Source: an uncultured Bacillota bacterium
Lineage (GTDB): Bacteria > Bacillota > Clostridia > Christensenellales > Borkfalkiaceae
Direction: 5' to 3'
NCBI GenBank assembly: GCA_949282465.1
Contig: CASDPM010000062.1
Coordinates: forward strand, 1 to 34,943
Length of the DNA: 34,943 nt
This document shows positions 7,467-13,772 of this stretch, piece after piece; positions within the stretch are counted from its first letter, which is position 1, and each line of letters begins with the position of its first letter. The notes under the pieces were generated by a model. The model saw only the letters and a list, made by a program, of their open reading frames with translations, was not told the origin of the DNA and did not search any database. Both the position numbers and the translations under genes were made by a program.

Positions 7467-9614
7467 TTAGGCAAGTTGAAAGTAAAAATCCCCGTTAGTT
7501 TGACCGTTATCAAAGGTGGCGTATTTTCGGTAACTTATAAAGCGTTCGGATTTATATAAAGAAAAGATATTTTCCACGTAATCACAAGCGACCATAAACC
7601 GTGCCAAAAGTCCACCTAGACTGCCGTAAATAGCGTTATCACTTCCAAACTCTGAAAAGAATACGGCGCTTGTAGACGGCGTAGAAAGTTTTACCGCGTA
7701 ACCGTCTAAAATAAAACTTATATTAAACCCGTCTTCGTCAATAGTATTCTCTTCCTTGCACGGATAAAAGTCCACTTGTGGAAAACTTACCGAAAGGGCG
7801 TGCCTTTCAAGTTCGTCGTTACCATAATAATACACTCGTGAAATATCCGCCATCGAATTTATCGCCGTGCAAACGTTTTGTACGTCGGCACTACCGTCGT
7901 GTAAGGGCAAGATTAACAAATCTATTTCGTCAACGTTTAACTTGCCAAGCGTTTTACGAATTCTAAACGCCGAAAATCCTACGCTTGCGCTGTTTACTAT
8001 AATCGCCGTCTTTCCATAACAGTTTATTACGCTCGCGCAAACGGATTTATCACCTACCACGTAAACGCCTATTTGTTTATAAGTTGTTACGTTATGGTAT
8101 ATCTCCGAAGATATACCCACCACCGAAAATGTGCAACAAAGAATAATCGCTAACGTCTTCTTAATATTTATCTTTCCACTCAATATTAACAAAACGGCGT
8201 AATAACACAAGATAAATAGCGTGCAAGCCAAACCGCTTGCCAGAAATATTTTATAGTCAAACAATAAAATCAAGTAATTTACGGCTTTAAGAAAATAGTT
8301 GGGCAAAAATAGAGTTATGGGCGCAATTGAGAAAATTCCACCCACTAAACACGTGGCAAAAAGCATTATAAAAAGAACTGACGCCACGGGAATAAACAAG
8401 ACGTTGATAAATACCGATATTAAAGAAAAGTTGCCAAAATGCAAAAGGCTTATAGGAATGCTTGCAATTTGCGCCGAGATAGCCGTTGCGAAAGCGCTAG
8501 AAATTTTATCGGGCAAGAAGAAAAATAATCTTTTGAATATTTTGTTTAATAAAAGTATTCCCGCAACGACGACAAACGAAAGTTGAAAGCCTGCGCAAAA
8601 CAGTTGTGCGGGCGAAATTAAAAGCACGATAATACAAGCAACCGATATAGAAGATAGCCCGTCGTATTTCTTGCCCGTAAGTATAGACAAATGCAAAACG
8701 GCAAACATTATACTCGCACGTAATGACGACGCCGTGAACCCACACACACCCGAATAAATAAAAAGAACTGCCACCATAATAACGGCGCTTATTATTTTGT
8801 TCAGTTTAAGTTTTTTAAAGATAAAGGCAAGAATACCCGCCATAAATCCTATATGAAGTCCCGATACTGCGAAAACGTGCGCTACACCCGCATCTCTATA
8901 AGAAGTTATAAGTTCGCCTTTTACGTATTCGGTATTACCGCACATCATACCGTAAGCAATGGAAAATTCGTTTTTGTCAAGCCCCGTTTTTAAGGTATCC
9001 CTAATAAAAATATTTACCTTTTCAAATATCGTACGAGAAAAACCTGTTTTCTCTACTTGTGAAAATTCTACGGTTGCGGTATACTTTATTCCGTTAACTA
9101 AATCGTAAGACGACAATTTGTCTTCGTAAATTAAACTTCTATCGTTTAGCACACAAGTAAACTTGATTATATCACCCACGTCAAGATTACTATTGCCGTT
9201 TACGTAAAGCAAAATCTTAAACCTACTTTTGCCGTCTTTAACGCCGTCTAAAACCACGTCGTCAATAACGAAAGCGCCGTTATAATCGGAACTGCTTTCA
9301 ACCGATACGACCTTTCCACTTACGGTATAGGTCATATCTTTTAAATCAGCATTAGAAAAATTTTTGGCGGTAAAATGCATAATAATCCCGCCAAGAAAGT
9401 AAAATAATATGAAAACAACTGTAAAAATCAACTTAATCTTTACAGTCGGTCCTATACTAAATAAAAATATTACGAATAATAAAATTGCCGTGCAGATAAA
9501 AACTATCAAGCCGACTTCGTTACGACCTAAAATATATTGTTCAACCGAGACCACTCCGAGTATCAAAAATAGCGCAATAAATAGGAAGGGACGAAAATTT
9601 ATTATTTTCTTCAT
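7467..9614 (-). CDS. comEC: ComEC/Rec2 family DNA-uptake channel protein with degenerate C-terminal domain
   Basis: A 715-aa polytopic membrane protein. N-terminal helices and an extracellular OB-like region (about 80-200) are followed by the ComEC core with GVAHVFAVSGLHIGFMAGIL, the family signature, and multiple membrane helices to ~490. The C-terminal region aligns in position with the metallo-beta-lactamase domain of ComEC. Where the HxHxDH metal motif is expected it reads LLILPLHDGSADVQ, so the nuclease site looks lost. The start at 9614 is ATG, with a promoter at 9646-9672. No other com genes are nearby. It may import DNA without strand degradation or serve another transport role; that is inference. 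Confidence 0.88.
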   Translation of the reverse strand: MKKIINFRPFLFIALFLILGVVSVEQYILGRNEVGLIVFICTAILLFVIFLFSIGPTVKIKLIFTVVFILFYFLGGIIMHFTAKNFSNADLKDMTYTVSGKVVSVESSSDYNGAFVIDDVVLDGVKDGKSRFKILLYVNGNSNLDVGDIIKFTCVLNDRSLIYEDKLSSYDLVNGIKYTATVEFSQVEKTGFSRTIFEKVNIFIRDTLKTGLDKNEFSIAYGMMCGNTEYVKGELITSYRDAGVAHVFAVSGLHIGFMAGILAFIFKKLKLNKIISAVIMVAVLFIYSGVCGFTASSLRASIMFAVLHLSILTGKKYDGLSSISVACIIVLLISPAQLFCAGFQLSFVVVAGILLLNKIFKRLFFFLPDKISSAFATAISAQIASIPISLLHFGNFSLISVFINVLFIPVASVLFIMLFATCLVGGIFSIAPITLFLPNYFLKAVNYLILLFDYKIFLASGLACTLFILCYYAVLLILSGKINIKKTLAIILCCTFSVVGISSEIYHNVTTYKQIGVYVVGDKSVCASVINCYGKTAIIVNSASVGFSAFRIRKTLGKLNVDEIDLLILPLHDGSADVQNVCTAINSMADISRVYYYGNDELERHALSVSFPQVDFYPCKEENTIDEDGFNISFILDGYAVKLSTPSTSAVFFSEFGSDNAIYGSLGGLLARFMVACDYVENIFSLYKSERFISYRKYATFDNGQTNGDFYFQLA

Positions 9615-9645
9615 TCGTAAACCCTAAAACCAGTTTTGAATAAAT

Positions 9646-9672
9646 ATTATAGAATACGGCAAAAATTGTCAA
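9646..9672 (-). promoter_or_regulatory. Probable comEC promoter
   Basis: Minus-strand TTGACA (9667-9672) is followed by TATAAT (9646-9651) at 15 bp, or by an overlapping TAATAT at 17 bp. It lies 32 nt upstream of the comEC ATG, back to back with the 6S RNA promoter. Confidence 0.55.
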
Positions 9673-9681
9673 CTGTAATCC

Positions 9682-9710
9682 TTGCGTATGCTCGATTATT
9701 TTGCTAAAAT
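9682..9710 (+). promoter_or_regulatory. Promoter of 6S RNA
   Basis: TTGCGT (9682-9687), 17-bp spacer, TAAAAT (9705-9710). The predicted start falls at about 9714-9718, the beginning of the 6S closing stem. Confidence 0.65.
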
Positions 9711-9713
9711 AAT

Positions 9714-9895
9714 AATGCCTGCTGTGTTCGATAGGAAAAGTTAAAAAAATCCACAGATAATATAAAAGAAAGCCGATTCCATTACCGAAGAGTGGCGCTC
9801 TTGGTCGGAGTTATGCTCGACCTTTATCAAAAGAGATACAGACGCGGTAAGATAGGCATTCACCTGTTAACGAAACGGGTTATTATTTTGCTTTT
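9714..9895 (+). ncRNA. ssrS: 6S RNA
   Basis: 6S RNA mimics an open promoter and binds the sigma-A/70 RNA polymerase holoenzyme. The segment AAGCCGATTCCATTACC at 9770-9786, then AGAGTGGCGCTC at 9789-9800, closely resembles the E. coli 6S core (GCCGATATTTCATACC, then GTGGCGCTC). It is followed, as in E. coli, by a GG-rich segment and a GAGTTATGCTCG hairpin (E. coli GAGCATGCTCG). The ends pair as a closing stem: AATGCCT (9714-9720) with AGGCATT (9854-9860). A 7-bp hairpin (9862-9880) followed by a T-rich run ends the transcript, for ~180 nt, the normal 6S size. A short open frame crossing this region is not a gene. The similarity is recalled from the known E. coli sequence, not computed. Confidence 0.78.
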
Positions 9896-9941
9896 CCGTC
9901 GGCACGAGTGGGTATTTTTTTGTTTTTTACTTTTTAAACGG

Positions 9942-9970
9942 TTGCAAAACCATAATAGTTGTGCTAAAAT
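9942..9970 (+). promoter_or_regulatory. Promoter of tRNA-Glu
   Basis: TTGCAA (9942-9947), exactly 17 bp, TAAAAT (9965-9970). The tRNA begins 17 nt after the -10 box. Confidence 0.7.
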
Positions 9971-9986
9971 AAGTATGATTTAATAA

Positions 9987-10061
9987 GCCATCATGGTCAA
10001 GCGGTTAAGACGCCGCCCTCTCACGGCGGAAACCGGGGTTCGATTCCCCGTGGTGGTGCCA
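9987..10061 (+). tRNA. tRNA-Glu (anticodon CTC)
   Basis: A 75-nt cloverleaf with encoded CCA. The anticodon stem CCGCC/GGCGG encloses CTCTCAC, giving anticodon CTC (codon GAG). The D-arm GGTCAAGCGGTTAAGAC is typical of tRNA-Glu. The T-arm is CCGGGGTTCGATTCCCCG. The acceptor GCCATCA pairs with TGGTGGT, with G-U at the first pair. Its 3' part is repeated twice downstream (10204-10223 and 10427-10469), which marks this gene as an insertion target. Confidence 0.95.
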
Positions 10062-10083
10062 AAAAGACGAAACACAGGAATTA
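10041..10083 (+). repeat. Direct repeat copy 1: tRNA-Glu 3' end plus flank (43 nt)
   Basis: This 43-nt stretch, from the T-loop of tRNA-Glu through CCA to the loop of its terminator, recurs without mismatch at 10427-10469, 386 nt away. The first 20 nt of the acceptor/CCA part recur again at 10204-10223. It behaves like an attachment site or the target of a duplicative insertion at the tRNA 3' end. Confidence 0.9.
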
Positions 10084-10100
10084 ACCTGTGTTTTTCTTTT
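10071..10100 (+). terminator. Rho-independent terminator of tRNA-Glu
   Basis: AACACAGG / CCTGTGTT forms an 8-bp stem around a 6-nt loop, followed by TTTCTTTT. The left half of this hairpin is included in the downstream 43-nt repeat. Confidence 0.85.
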
Positions 10101-10103
10101 TGC

Positions 10104-10200
10104 TATCTCTACGAGATAGAACGAACCCCAAGGGGTTCTGATTCACTAGCGTGAGACCGCAACCCTTTTGTCGCAAGCGACATTTCCCCTATTAGGGGAA
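10104..10200. repeat. Hairpin array 1: five tandem short palindromes
   Basis: Five consecutive perfect hairpins fill 97 nt: TATCTC/GAGATA (10104-10118), GAACCCC/GGGGTTC (10123-10138), TCAC/GTGA (10143-10154), TGTCGC/GCGACA (10169-10182) and TTCCCC/GGGGAA (10184-10200). The array lies between copy 1 and copy 2 of the tRNA 3' end and has no reading frame. The TCGC-AA-GCGA plus CCCC...GGGG pairing resembles REP/MITE-like intergenic repeats known from gut Clostridia; that resemblance is from memory. Confidence 0.75.
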
Positions 10201-10203
10201 TTA

Positions 10204-10223
10204 CCCCGTGGTGGTGCCAAAAA
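10204..10223 (+). repeat. Direct repeat copy 2: partial tRNA-Glu 3' end (20 nt)
   Basis: CCCCGTGGTGGTGCCAAAAA is identical to 10046-10065, the T-stem, acceptor and CCA end of tRNA-Glu. It lacks the rest of the tRNA. It is followed, like the real tRNA, by a terminator hairpin, but one of unrelated sequence. Confidence 0.88.
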
Positions 10224-10256
10224 TGCCTAATCCTATTTTCAGGGTTAGGCATTTTT
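10221..10256 (+). terminator. Strong terminator-like hairpin after tRNA-end copy 2
   Basis: A 14-bp stem (AAATGCCTAATCCT with AGGGTTAGGCATTT, one G-U) around a 6-nt loop, followed by a T-run. No gene lies directly upstream except read-through from tRNA-Glu. Confidence 0.75.
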
Positions 10257-10298
10257 CGTTATCGCTAAACTTTATCGGCGGAATCGAACGGGTGGGTA

Positions 10299-10418
10299 TC
10301 GCCGACCTATAAGGTACATTGTAATTTGTAATGGTCGGCGACAAACAGTAGTCACCTACTGTTTGCCACACAGGCGTGATAGCAACCACGGAGTGGCGTT
10401 AGTCTTGCTTTTGCAAGA
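10299..10418. repeat. Hairpin array 2: four inverted repeats before tRNA-end copy 3
   Basis: Inverted repeats in order are: TCGCCGACC (10299-10307) with GGTCGGCGA (10333-10341) around a 25-nt loop; CAAACAGTAG/CTACTGTTTG (10342-10365), a perfect 10-bp hairpin; AACCAC/GTGG-GTT around GGA (10384-10400); and TCTTGC/GCAAGA around TTTT (10403-10418). No convincing coding frame. The array leads into the third copy of the tRNA-Glu 3' end at 10427. Confidence 0.7.
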
Positions 10419-10426
10419 TTGCGGAG

Positions 10427-10469
10427 CGATTCCCCGTGGTGGTGCCAAAAAGACGAAACACAGGAATTA
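10427..10469 (+). repeat. Direct repeat copy 3: tRNA-Glu 3' end plus flank (43 nt)
   Basis: Identical over 43 nt to 10041-10083. It includes the left arm of the tRNA terminator (AACACAGG), but the right arm is missing: the identity stops inside the hairpin loop and the IS-end-like sequence begins at the next base. Confidence 0.9.
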
Positions 10470-10513
10470 TGAAATGCACCCCAAAAGTTAGACACTTTAG
10501 GAGGTGCATTTCA
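10470..10513. mobile_element. 44-bp IS-end-like inverted-repeat remnant
   Basis: TGAAATGCACC (10470-10480) and GGTGCATTTCA (10503-10513) are a perfect 11-bp inverted repeat with 22 nt between. The left part, continuing CCAAAAGTTAGAC, resembles terminal inverted repeats of IS3-family elements (CCCCAAAAGTTAGACA type). It looks like an insertion sequence reduced to its two ends. It sits in the loop of the duplicated tRNA terminator. Family assignment is from memory and uncertain. Confidence 0.5.
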
Positions 10514-10531
10514 AAATCGTGGAGTTTTTGT

Positions 10532-11245
10532 TTAATCTTCCTTAAACTTTCTTCTATAAATATCGTTTACCGCATCCTTAAACTTATCGGCAATTTGTTC
10601 TCGGTTTAGCCCTTGCTTTACTAAATCCTGCACGTACATAGGTTTTCCGACGACGATTTTTTTCTTTTTCCTGCCCCAGTACATAGGAAACACGGGTAAG
10701 TCTTCGCCCGTCTTTTTATAGTACTGTTCGGAAAGCATAACAAAGCCCGGCAAGAATTTAGTCATTTCGTCAAAATAGCCTTCGGACGAATCTTCGGGAT
10801 ATATTGACACGGCGTAACCTTTGTCTAACGCATCTAAACTATACTGCAAAGTTCTTCTGAACCTTGCGTCGGGATAAGATGGAAGGATTTTCATACCCCT
10901 ATAAATATAGATGGAAAAAATCGCTTCAAACCATGCTTTCGACGTGGCTTTTGCCTTTGACAAACCGTTCTTTTGTATATAAAAAACGTCACGCAAATAA
11001 CGGAATCTATCTTTATACGTGCCAAGCATAGGGTATGCGCCCCACGTTACGTGGTATATAGGCAAACTAATTTCGTAAACCATAGGCCCTTTTTTATTGT
11101 TATGGTTTGATACGATAATACATTTGTCTGGAAATCTTTCCCCCTCAAACTCAACGTTTTTAACTTTAAAAAAAGGCACTAAAAACTTTTTGACAACTCT
11201 CCAAACCGGCTGTTTGCGTTTAGGAAGTTTCCATTCTTTTTTCAT
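10532..11245 (-). CDS. LPLAT-superfamily (PlsC-like) acyltransferase, variant active site
   Basis: A 237-aa protein with the length and layout of lysophospholipid acyltransferases. Motif I would be NHxxxxD; here it reads SNHNNKKGP (His48 followed at +5 by Gly53), so the histidine remains but the usual aspartate is absent. The later block YPEDSSEGY corresponds to the FPEG region, and LPVFPMYWGRKKKKIVVGKP to the family's C-terminal part. It would acylate glycerolipid or another lipid at the membrane inner face. The gene starts 14 nt after the stop of a ruined degV-like gene on the same strand, so they once formed a pair. The start is preceded by AGGAG at long (~11 nt) spacing. Confidence 0.7.
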   Translation of the reverse strand: MKKEWKLPKRKQPVWRVVKKFLVPFFKVKNVEFEGERFPDKCIIVSNHNNKKGPMVYEISLPIYHVTWGAYPMLGTYKDRFRYLRDVFYIQKNGLSKAKATSKAWFEAIFSIYIYRGMKILPSYPDARFRRTLQYSLDALDKGYAVSIYPEDSSEGYFDEMTKFLPGFVMLSEQYYKKTGEDLPVFPMYWGRKKKKIVVGKPMYVQDLVKQGLNREQIADKFKDAVNDIYRRKFKED

Positions 11246-11259
11246 TTATCTTTTTGCTC

Positions 11260-11678
11260 CTATTTTTTCTGTGCCAAAGAATCTTCGGTTACTTCTTTAC
11301 CGTAGAAGTAAACGCCAACCATTCCCGGACCAACTGACGCACCCATCGACGCGCCGATATTACATATCGTTACTTCGTCTTCTTTTACGCCAACCTTTTC
11401 TACAACTTGATCTTTAAGCCATTCGGCTTCTTCTAGGCAGTCTGCATGTCCGATAAAAATACCGAATTCGTTGGGAACGTATCTTTCGGCAGTACGTTCA
11501 GCAAGGCGCTTAAAGGATGCTTTTCTACCTTTAACCTTTTCAACTGCTACGTTATATCCGTGAACGTCAGATATAATTATGGGCTTAACGCCGATTATAT
11601 CGCCGAAGAACGCGCTAAAAATGATACTCTGTCTGCCTTTTTAAGCCATTCGAGTTTTTCTACCGAGCCTTCTTGGCG
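11260..11678 (-). pseudogene. DegV family (fatty-acid-binding) pseudogene, C-terminal remnant with frameshift
   Basis: Minus-strand translation gives VEKLEWLKKADRVS, then after a one-base loss near 11614-11622 continues in another frame as AFFGDIIGVKPIIISDVHG. It runs on through VEKVKGRKASFKRLAERT, FIGHADCLEEAEWLKDQ and IGASMGASVGPGMVGVYFYG to a stop at 11260-11262. This is the C-terminal half of DegV/FakB proteins (usually ~280 aa). The N-terminal half is gone; an in-frame TAA sits at 11679-11681 and AT-rich promoter DNA of the GNAT gene follows. DegV proteins carry fatty acids for acyl-phosphate formation, which fits the acyltransferase gene directly downstream. The product is surely not a working FakB. 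Confidence 0.85.
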
Positions 11679-11703
11679 TTATACAATATTTTTATTTATA
11701 TTA

Positions 11704-11732
11704 TTAACAATTTTCATTTTTTATGATATAAT
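11704..11732 (+). promoter_or_regulatory. Promoter of the GNAT gene
   Basis: TTAACA (11704-11709), 17 bp, TATAAT (11727-11732), 28 nt before the ATG. Confidence 0.75.
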
Positions 11733-11760
11733 CTTTGTATTAAACATTAAGGACTTAAAC

Positions 11761-12225
11761 ATGATACGTTTTGCTAAAACCAAAGATATCTCTCGCATAG
11801 GCGAACTTCTTGAACAAGTAAATCTAATTCACTATAACGGACGCCCCGATATTTTCAAGAAAGGCAAAAAATACACCGACCAACAAGTGCTTGAACTAAT
11901 AAACAACCCGTCCACACCTATTTTGGTTTATACCGACGATAACGATTTTCTTTTAGGTTACGCTTTTTTAGAGTTGATTCAACACAAAGACAGCAATCTT
12001 TTAACTGATATTTTAACCTTGTATATCGACGACCTTTGTGTTGACCAAAAGGTTCGTGGTCAAGGCGTCGGCAAAGCGCTTTATAATGAAGTCTTAAAAT
12101 TCGCCAAGGAAAAAGGTTGCTACAACGTTACGTTAAACGTTTGGTCGTGTAATCAAAGTGCTTACAATTTTTATATTAAGCAAGGCTTAGTTACTCAAAA
12201 AATCGTGCTTGAAAAAATTCTTTGA
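11761..12225 (+). CDS. GNAT family N-acetyltransferase
   Basis: A 154-aa single-domain acetyl-CoA-dependent transferase. The acetyl-CoA pyrophosphate loop is VRGQGVGKALYNEV, preceded by the beta-strand IDDLCVDQK. The C-terminal SAYNFYIKQGL segment is standard for the fold. The frame is open upstream to 11446, but that stretch is antisense to the degV remnant. I start at ATG 11761, after AAGGAC and behind a consensus promoter. RimI-like or small-molecule substrates are both possible; nothing in the neighbourhood narrows it. Confidence 0.88.
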   Translation: MIRFAKTKDISRIGELLEQVNLIHYNGRPDIFKKGKKYTDQQVLELINNPSTPILVYTDDNDFLLGYAFLELIQHKDSNLLTDILTLYIDDLCVDQKVRGQGVGKALYNEVLKFAKEKGCYNVTLNVWSCNQSAYNFYIKQGLVTQKIVLEKIL

Positions 12226-12293
12226 TTTTTGTTCTTATATGACACCCGTTTGTCACTAACTCATTGTAAACTACTATCGTAAGGAGATTTATT

Positions 12294-12365
12294 ATGTTAG
12301 TTGTTTTCGCAGTTTTAGGTTTTGTTTACGGGTTTATCGACCTTATTATAAGGGCAAATCAATAA
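12294..12365 (+). CDS. 23-aa hydrophobic microprotein
   Basis: ATG at 12294 is preceded by TAAGGAGATTTATT, one of the best ribosome sites in the window. The frame ends with TAA at 12363-12365. The peptide, MLVVFAVLGFVYGFIDLIIR followed by ANQ, is one membrane-spanning helix with a positive residue near the C-terminal end. It resembles the size and make-up of small membrane regulators or type I toxin peptides, but I recognise no family. It lies 68 nt after the GNAT gene, and its end overlaps the convergent maf gene by 7 nt. TTGTCA and TACTAT 16 bp apart upstream could be its own promoter. Confidence 0.6.
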   Translation: MLVVFAVLGFVYGFIDLIIRANQ

Positions 12366-12913
12366 TTAAGATTTTTTAGTAGTTTGTCGATTTCTTCAAT
12401 CGGCAAGCCTATAACGTTTGATAAACTGCCGTCGTATTCTTTTACAAGTCCAAAACCGTCTTGTATTCCGTACCCACCGGCTTTATCGGCGTATAGTCCA
12501 CTATCTAAATATTCTAAAATATCTTTTTCGGTAAGCATATTAAAAGTAACGCGCGTTTTAACGTGCCCTTTTATCTTGCCGCGAGTTGATATTATAGCGT
12601 AACCAGTAACGACGTAGTGGCTTTTTCCCGAAAGGGTTTTAAGCATACGTTCAGCGTCCTTTCTATCCTTGGGTTTTCCAAGAAGTTGGTCGTTATAATA
12701 AACCACTGTGTCCGCGCCCAAAACCACGGCGTTGTCGTCACCAAGCCGTTCATAAACCCAAAGCGCTTTTCCGTACGCGTTATCTTCCGCCGTTTTTATC
12801 GGGTCGGTAGAGCCGATTTCGTCAAACTCGCTTACGATAACGTTAAATTTATAACCCGCCTCTGAAAGTAATTGTTTTCGGCGTGGGGAATTACTTGCAA
12901 GAATTAAATTCAT
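12359..12913 (-). CDS. maf: Maf family nucleotide pyrophosphatase
   Basis: A 184-aa house-cleaning enzyme that hydrolyses dTTP/UTP and modified pyrimidine nucleotides. The N-terminal signature LILASNSPRRKQLL is intact. The catalytic-base region AVVLGADTVV and the LGKPKDRKDAERML loop follow. The C-terminus has YADKAGGYGIQDGFG, matching the family. Length is normal. It is monocistronic between convergent and divergent plus-strand genes. The seven-base overlap with the 23-aa gene means the two transcripts converge. Confidence 0.93.
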   Translation of the reverse strand: MNLILASNSPRRKQLLSEAGYKFNVIVSEFDEIGSTDPIKTAEDNAYGKALWVYERLGDDNAVVLGADTVVYYNDQLLGKPKDRKDAERMLKTLSGKSHYVVTGYAIISTRGKIKGHVKTRVTFNMLTEKDILEYLDSGLYADKAGGYGIQDGFGLVKEYDGSLSNVIGLPIEEIDKLLKNLNY

Positions 12914-13001
12914 TTTATAGTCTTAGTTCGATTTTCTTAATTTTACCACAACGTAGCGACCTTTTGCAAGTGTTTACTTGTTTTTATAGGAATGAACTTT
13001 T

Positions 13002-13676
13002 ATGATTAAATACGTTTTAATAGATATTGACAATACACTTTTAGATTTTGACAAGTGCGCCCAAACTGCAATAAAAAACGCTTGTAATCTTCATGGAATT
13101 ACTTACGAACGCCGTATTTACGACGCTTTTTCGGTTATCAACGAAAATTTTTGGAAACAAATCGAACGGGGTGAACTTACGAAAGACGAACTTCACCGCA
13201 TACGTTGGCAAACCATTTTTAATCACGTAGGTGTTAATTGCGACGGGCAAGAATTTGAAAAAACTTTTCGCAAACAAGTTACAGAAACCGCCGAAACGGT
13301 TGACGGGGCCAAAGATTTACTTGTTTACTTGTCGCAAAAATACACCGTTGGAATAGCGAGCAACGCAGCCCATTCTCAACAAGTCCACCGTCTAGAAATG
13401 GCGGGACTTAAAGATTATATCGACAAGTTTTTCGTATCGTGGGACATAGGGTTTGATAAACCTAGCAAAAAGTTTTACGACGCGTGCGTTAATGGGTTTG
13501 GAAATCCGCCACGGGAAAGTATAATCATGATAGGCGACTCGATTACCGCCGATATTGAAGGCGGAATAAACAGCGGACTTAAAACGTGTTGGTTTAATAA
13601 AACGGGTGCGCCTGTACCTAACCTTAAAATTGATTACGTTGTAAACGAATTGTCTGAAATTAAGAGTTTTTTATGA
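13002..13676 (+). CDS. HAD-superfamily hydrolase, YjjG-like
   Basis: A 224-aa HAD phosphatase. Motif I is LIDIDNTLLDF, giving the nucleophile and acid/base aspartates. Motif II is VGIASNAA, motif III the lysine in FDKPSKKFYD, and motif IV IMIGDSITADIEGG with the metal-binding Asp. The cap is the helical C1 type. Closest known relatives by motif are YjjG noncanonical pyrimidine nucleotidases, which fits next to maf and near dut as nucleotide-pool cleaning, though substrate is inferred. The ATG at 13002 lacks a strong ribosome site. Confidence 0.87.
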   Translation: MIKYVLIDIDNTLLDFDKCAQTAIKNACNLHGITYERRIYDAFSVINENFWKQIERGELTKDELHRIRWQTIFNHVGVNCDGQEFEKTFRKQVTETAETVDGAKDLLVYLSQKYTVGIASNAAHSQQVHRLEMAGLKDYIDKFFVSWDIGFDKPSKKFYDACVNGFGNPPRESIIMIGDSITADIEGGINSGLKTCWFNKTGAPVPNLKIDYVVNELSEIKSFL

Positions 13677-13735
13677 CAAATTTTTAAATGAATTAGTAGT
13701 TTTTTTACTTTAATTAAACGATTGCTATTTTAAAA

Positions 13736-13764
13736 TTGACTACTTGCAAAATTTATGATAGAAT
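13736..13764 (+). promoter_or_regulatory. Promoter of rhaA
   Basis: TTGACT (13736-13741), 17 bp, TAGAAT (13759-13764). Confidence 0.7.
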
Positions 13765-13772
13765 AATTAAAA

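Noticed and set aside
9792-9983. 63-aa plus-strand open frame between comEC and tRNA-Glu
   Set aside because: It lies across the 6S RNA core, its terminator and the tRNA promoter, and has no protein-like composition.
10201-10389. 62-aa minus-strand open frame in the hairpin region
   Set aside because: It spans terminator and inverted repeats, with no ribosome site and no recognisable protein.
10062-10531. CRISPR array
   Set aside because: The repeats are only three, unevenly spaced and derived from a tRNA; the palindromes differ from one another, and no cas genes are present.
11446-11760. N-terminal extension of the GNAT frame (would make 259 aa)
   Set aside because: It is antisense to the degV remnant and runs through the promoter; the ATG at 11761 has the ribosome site and matches the family start.
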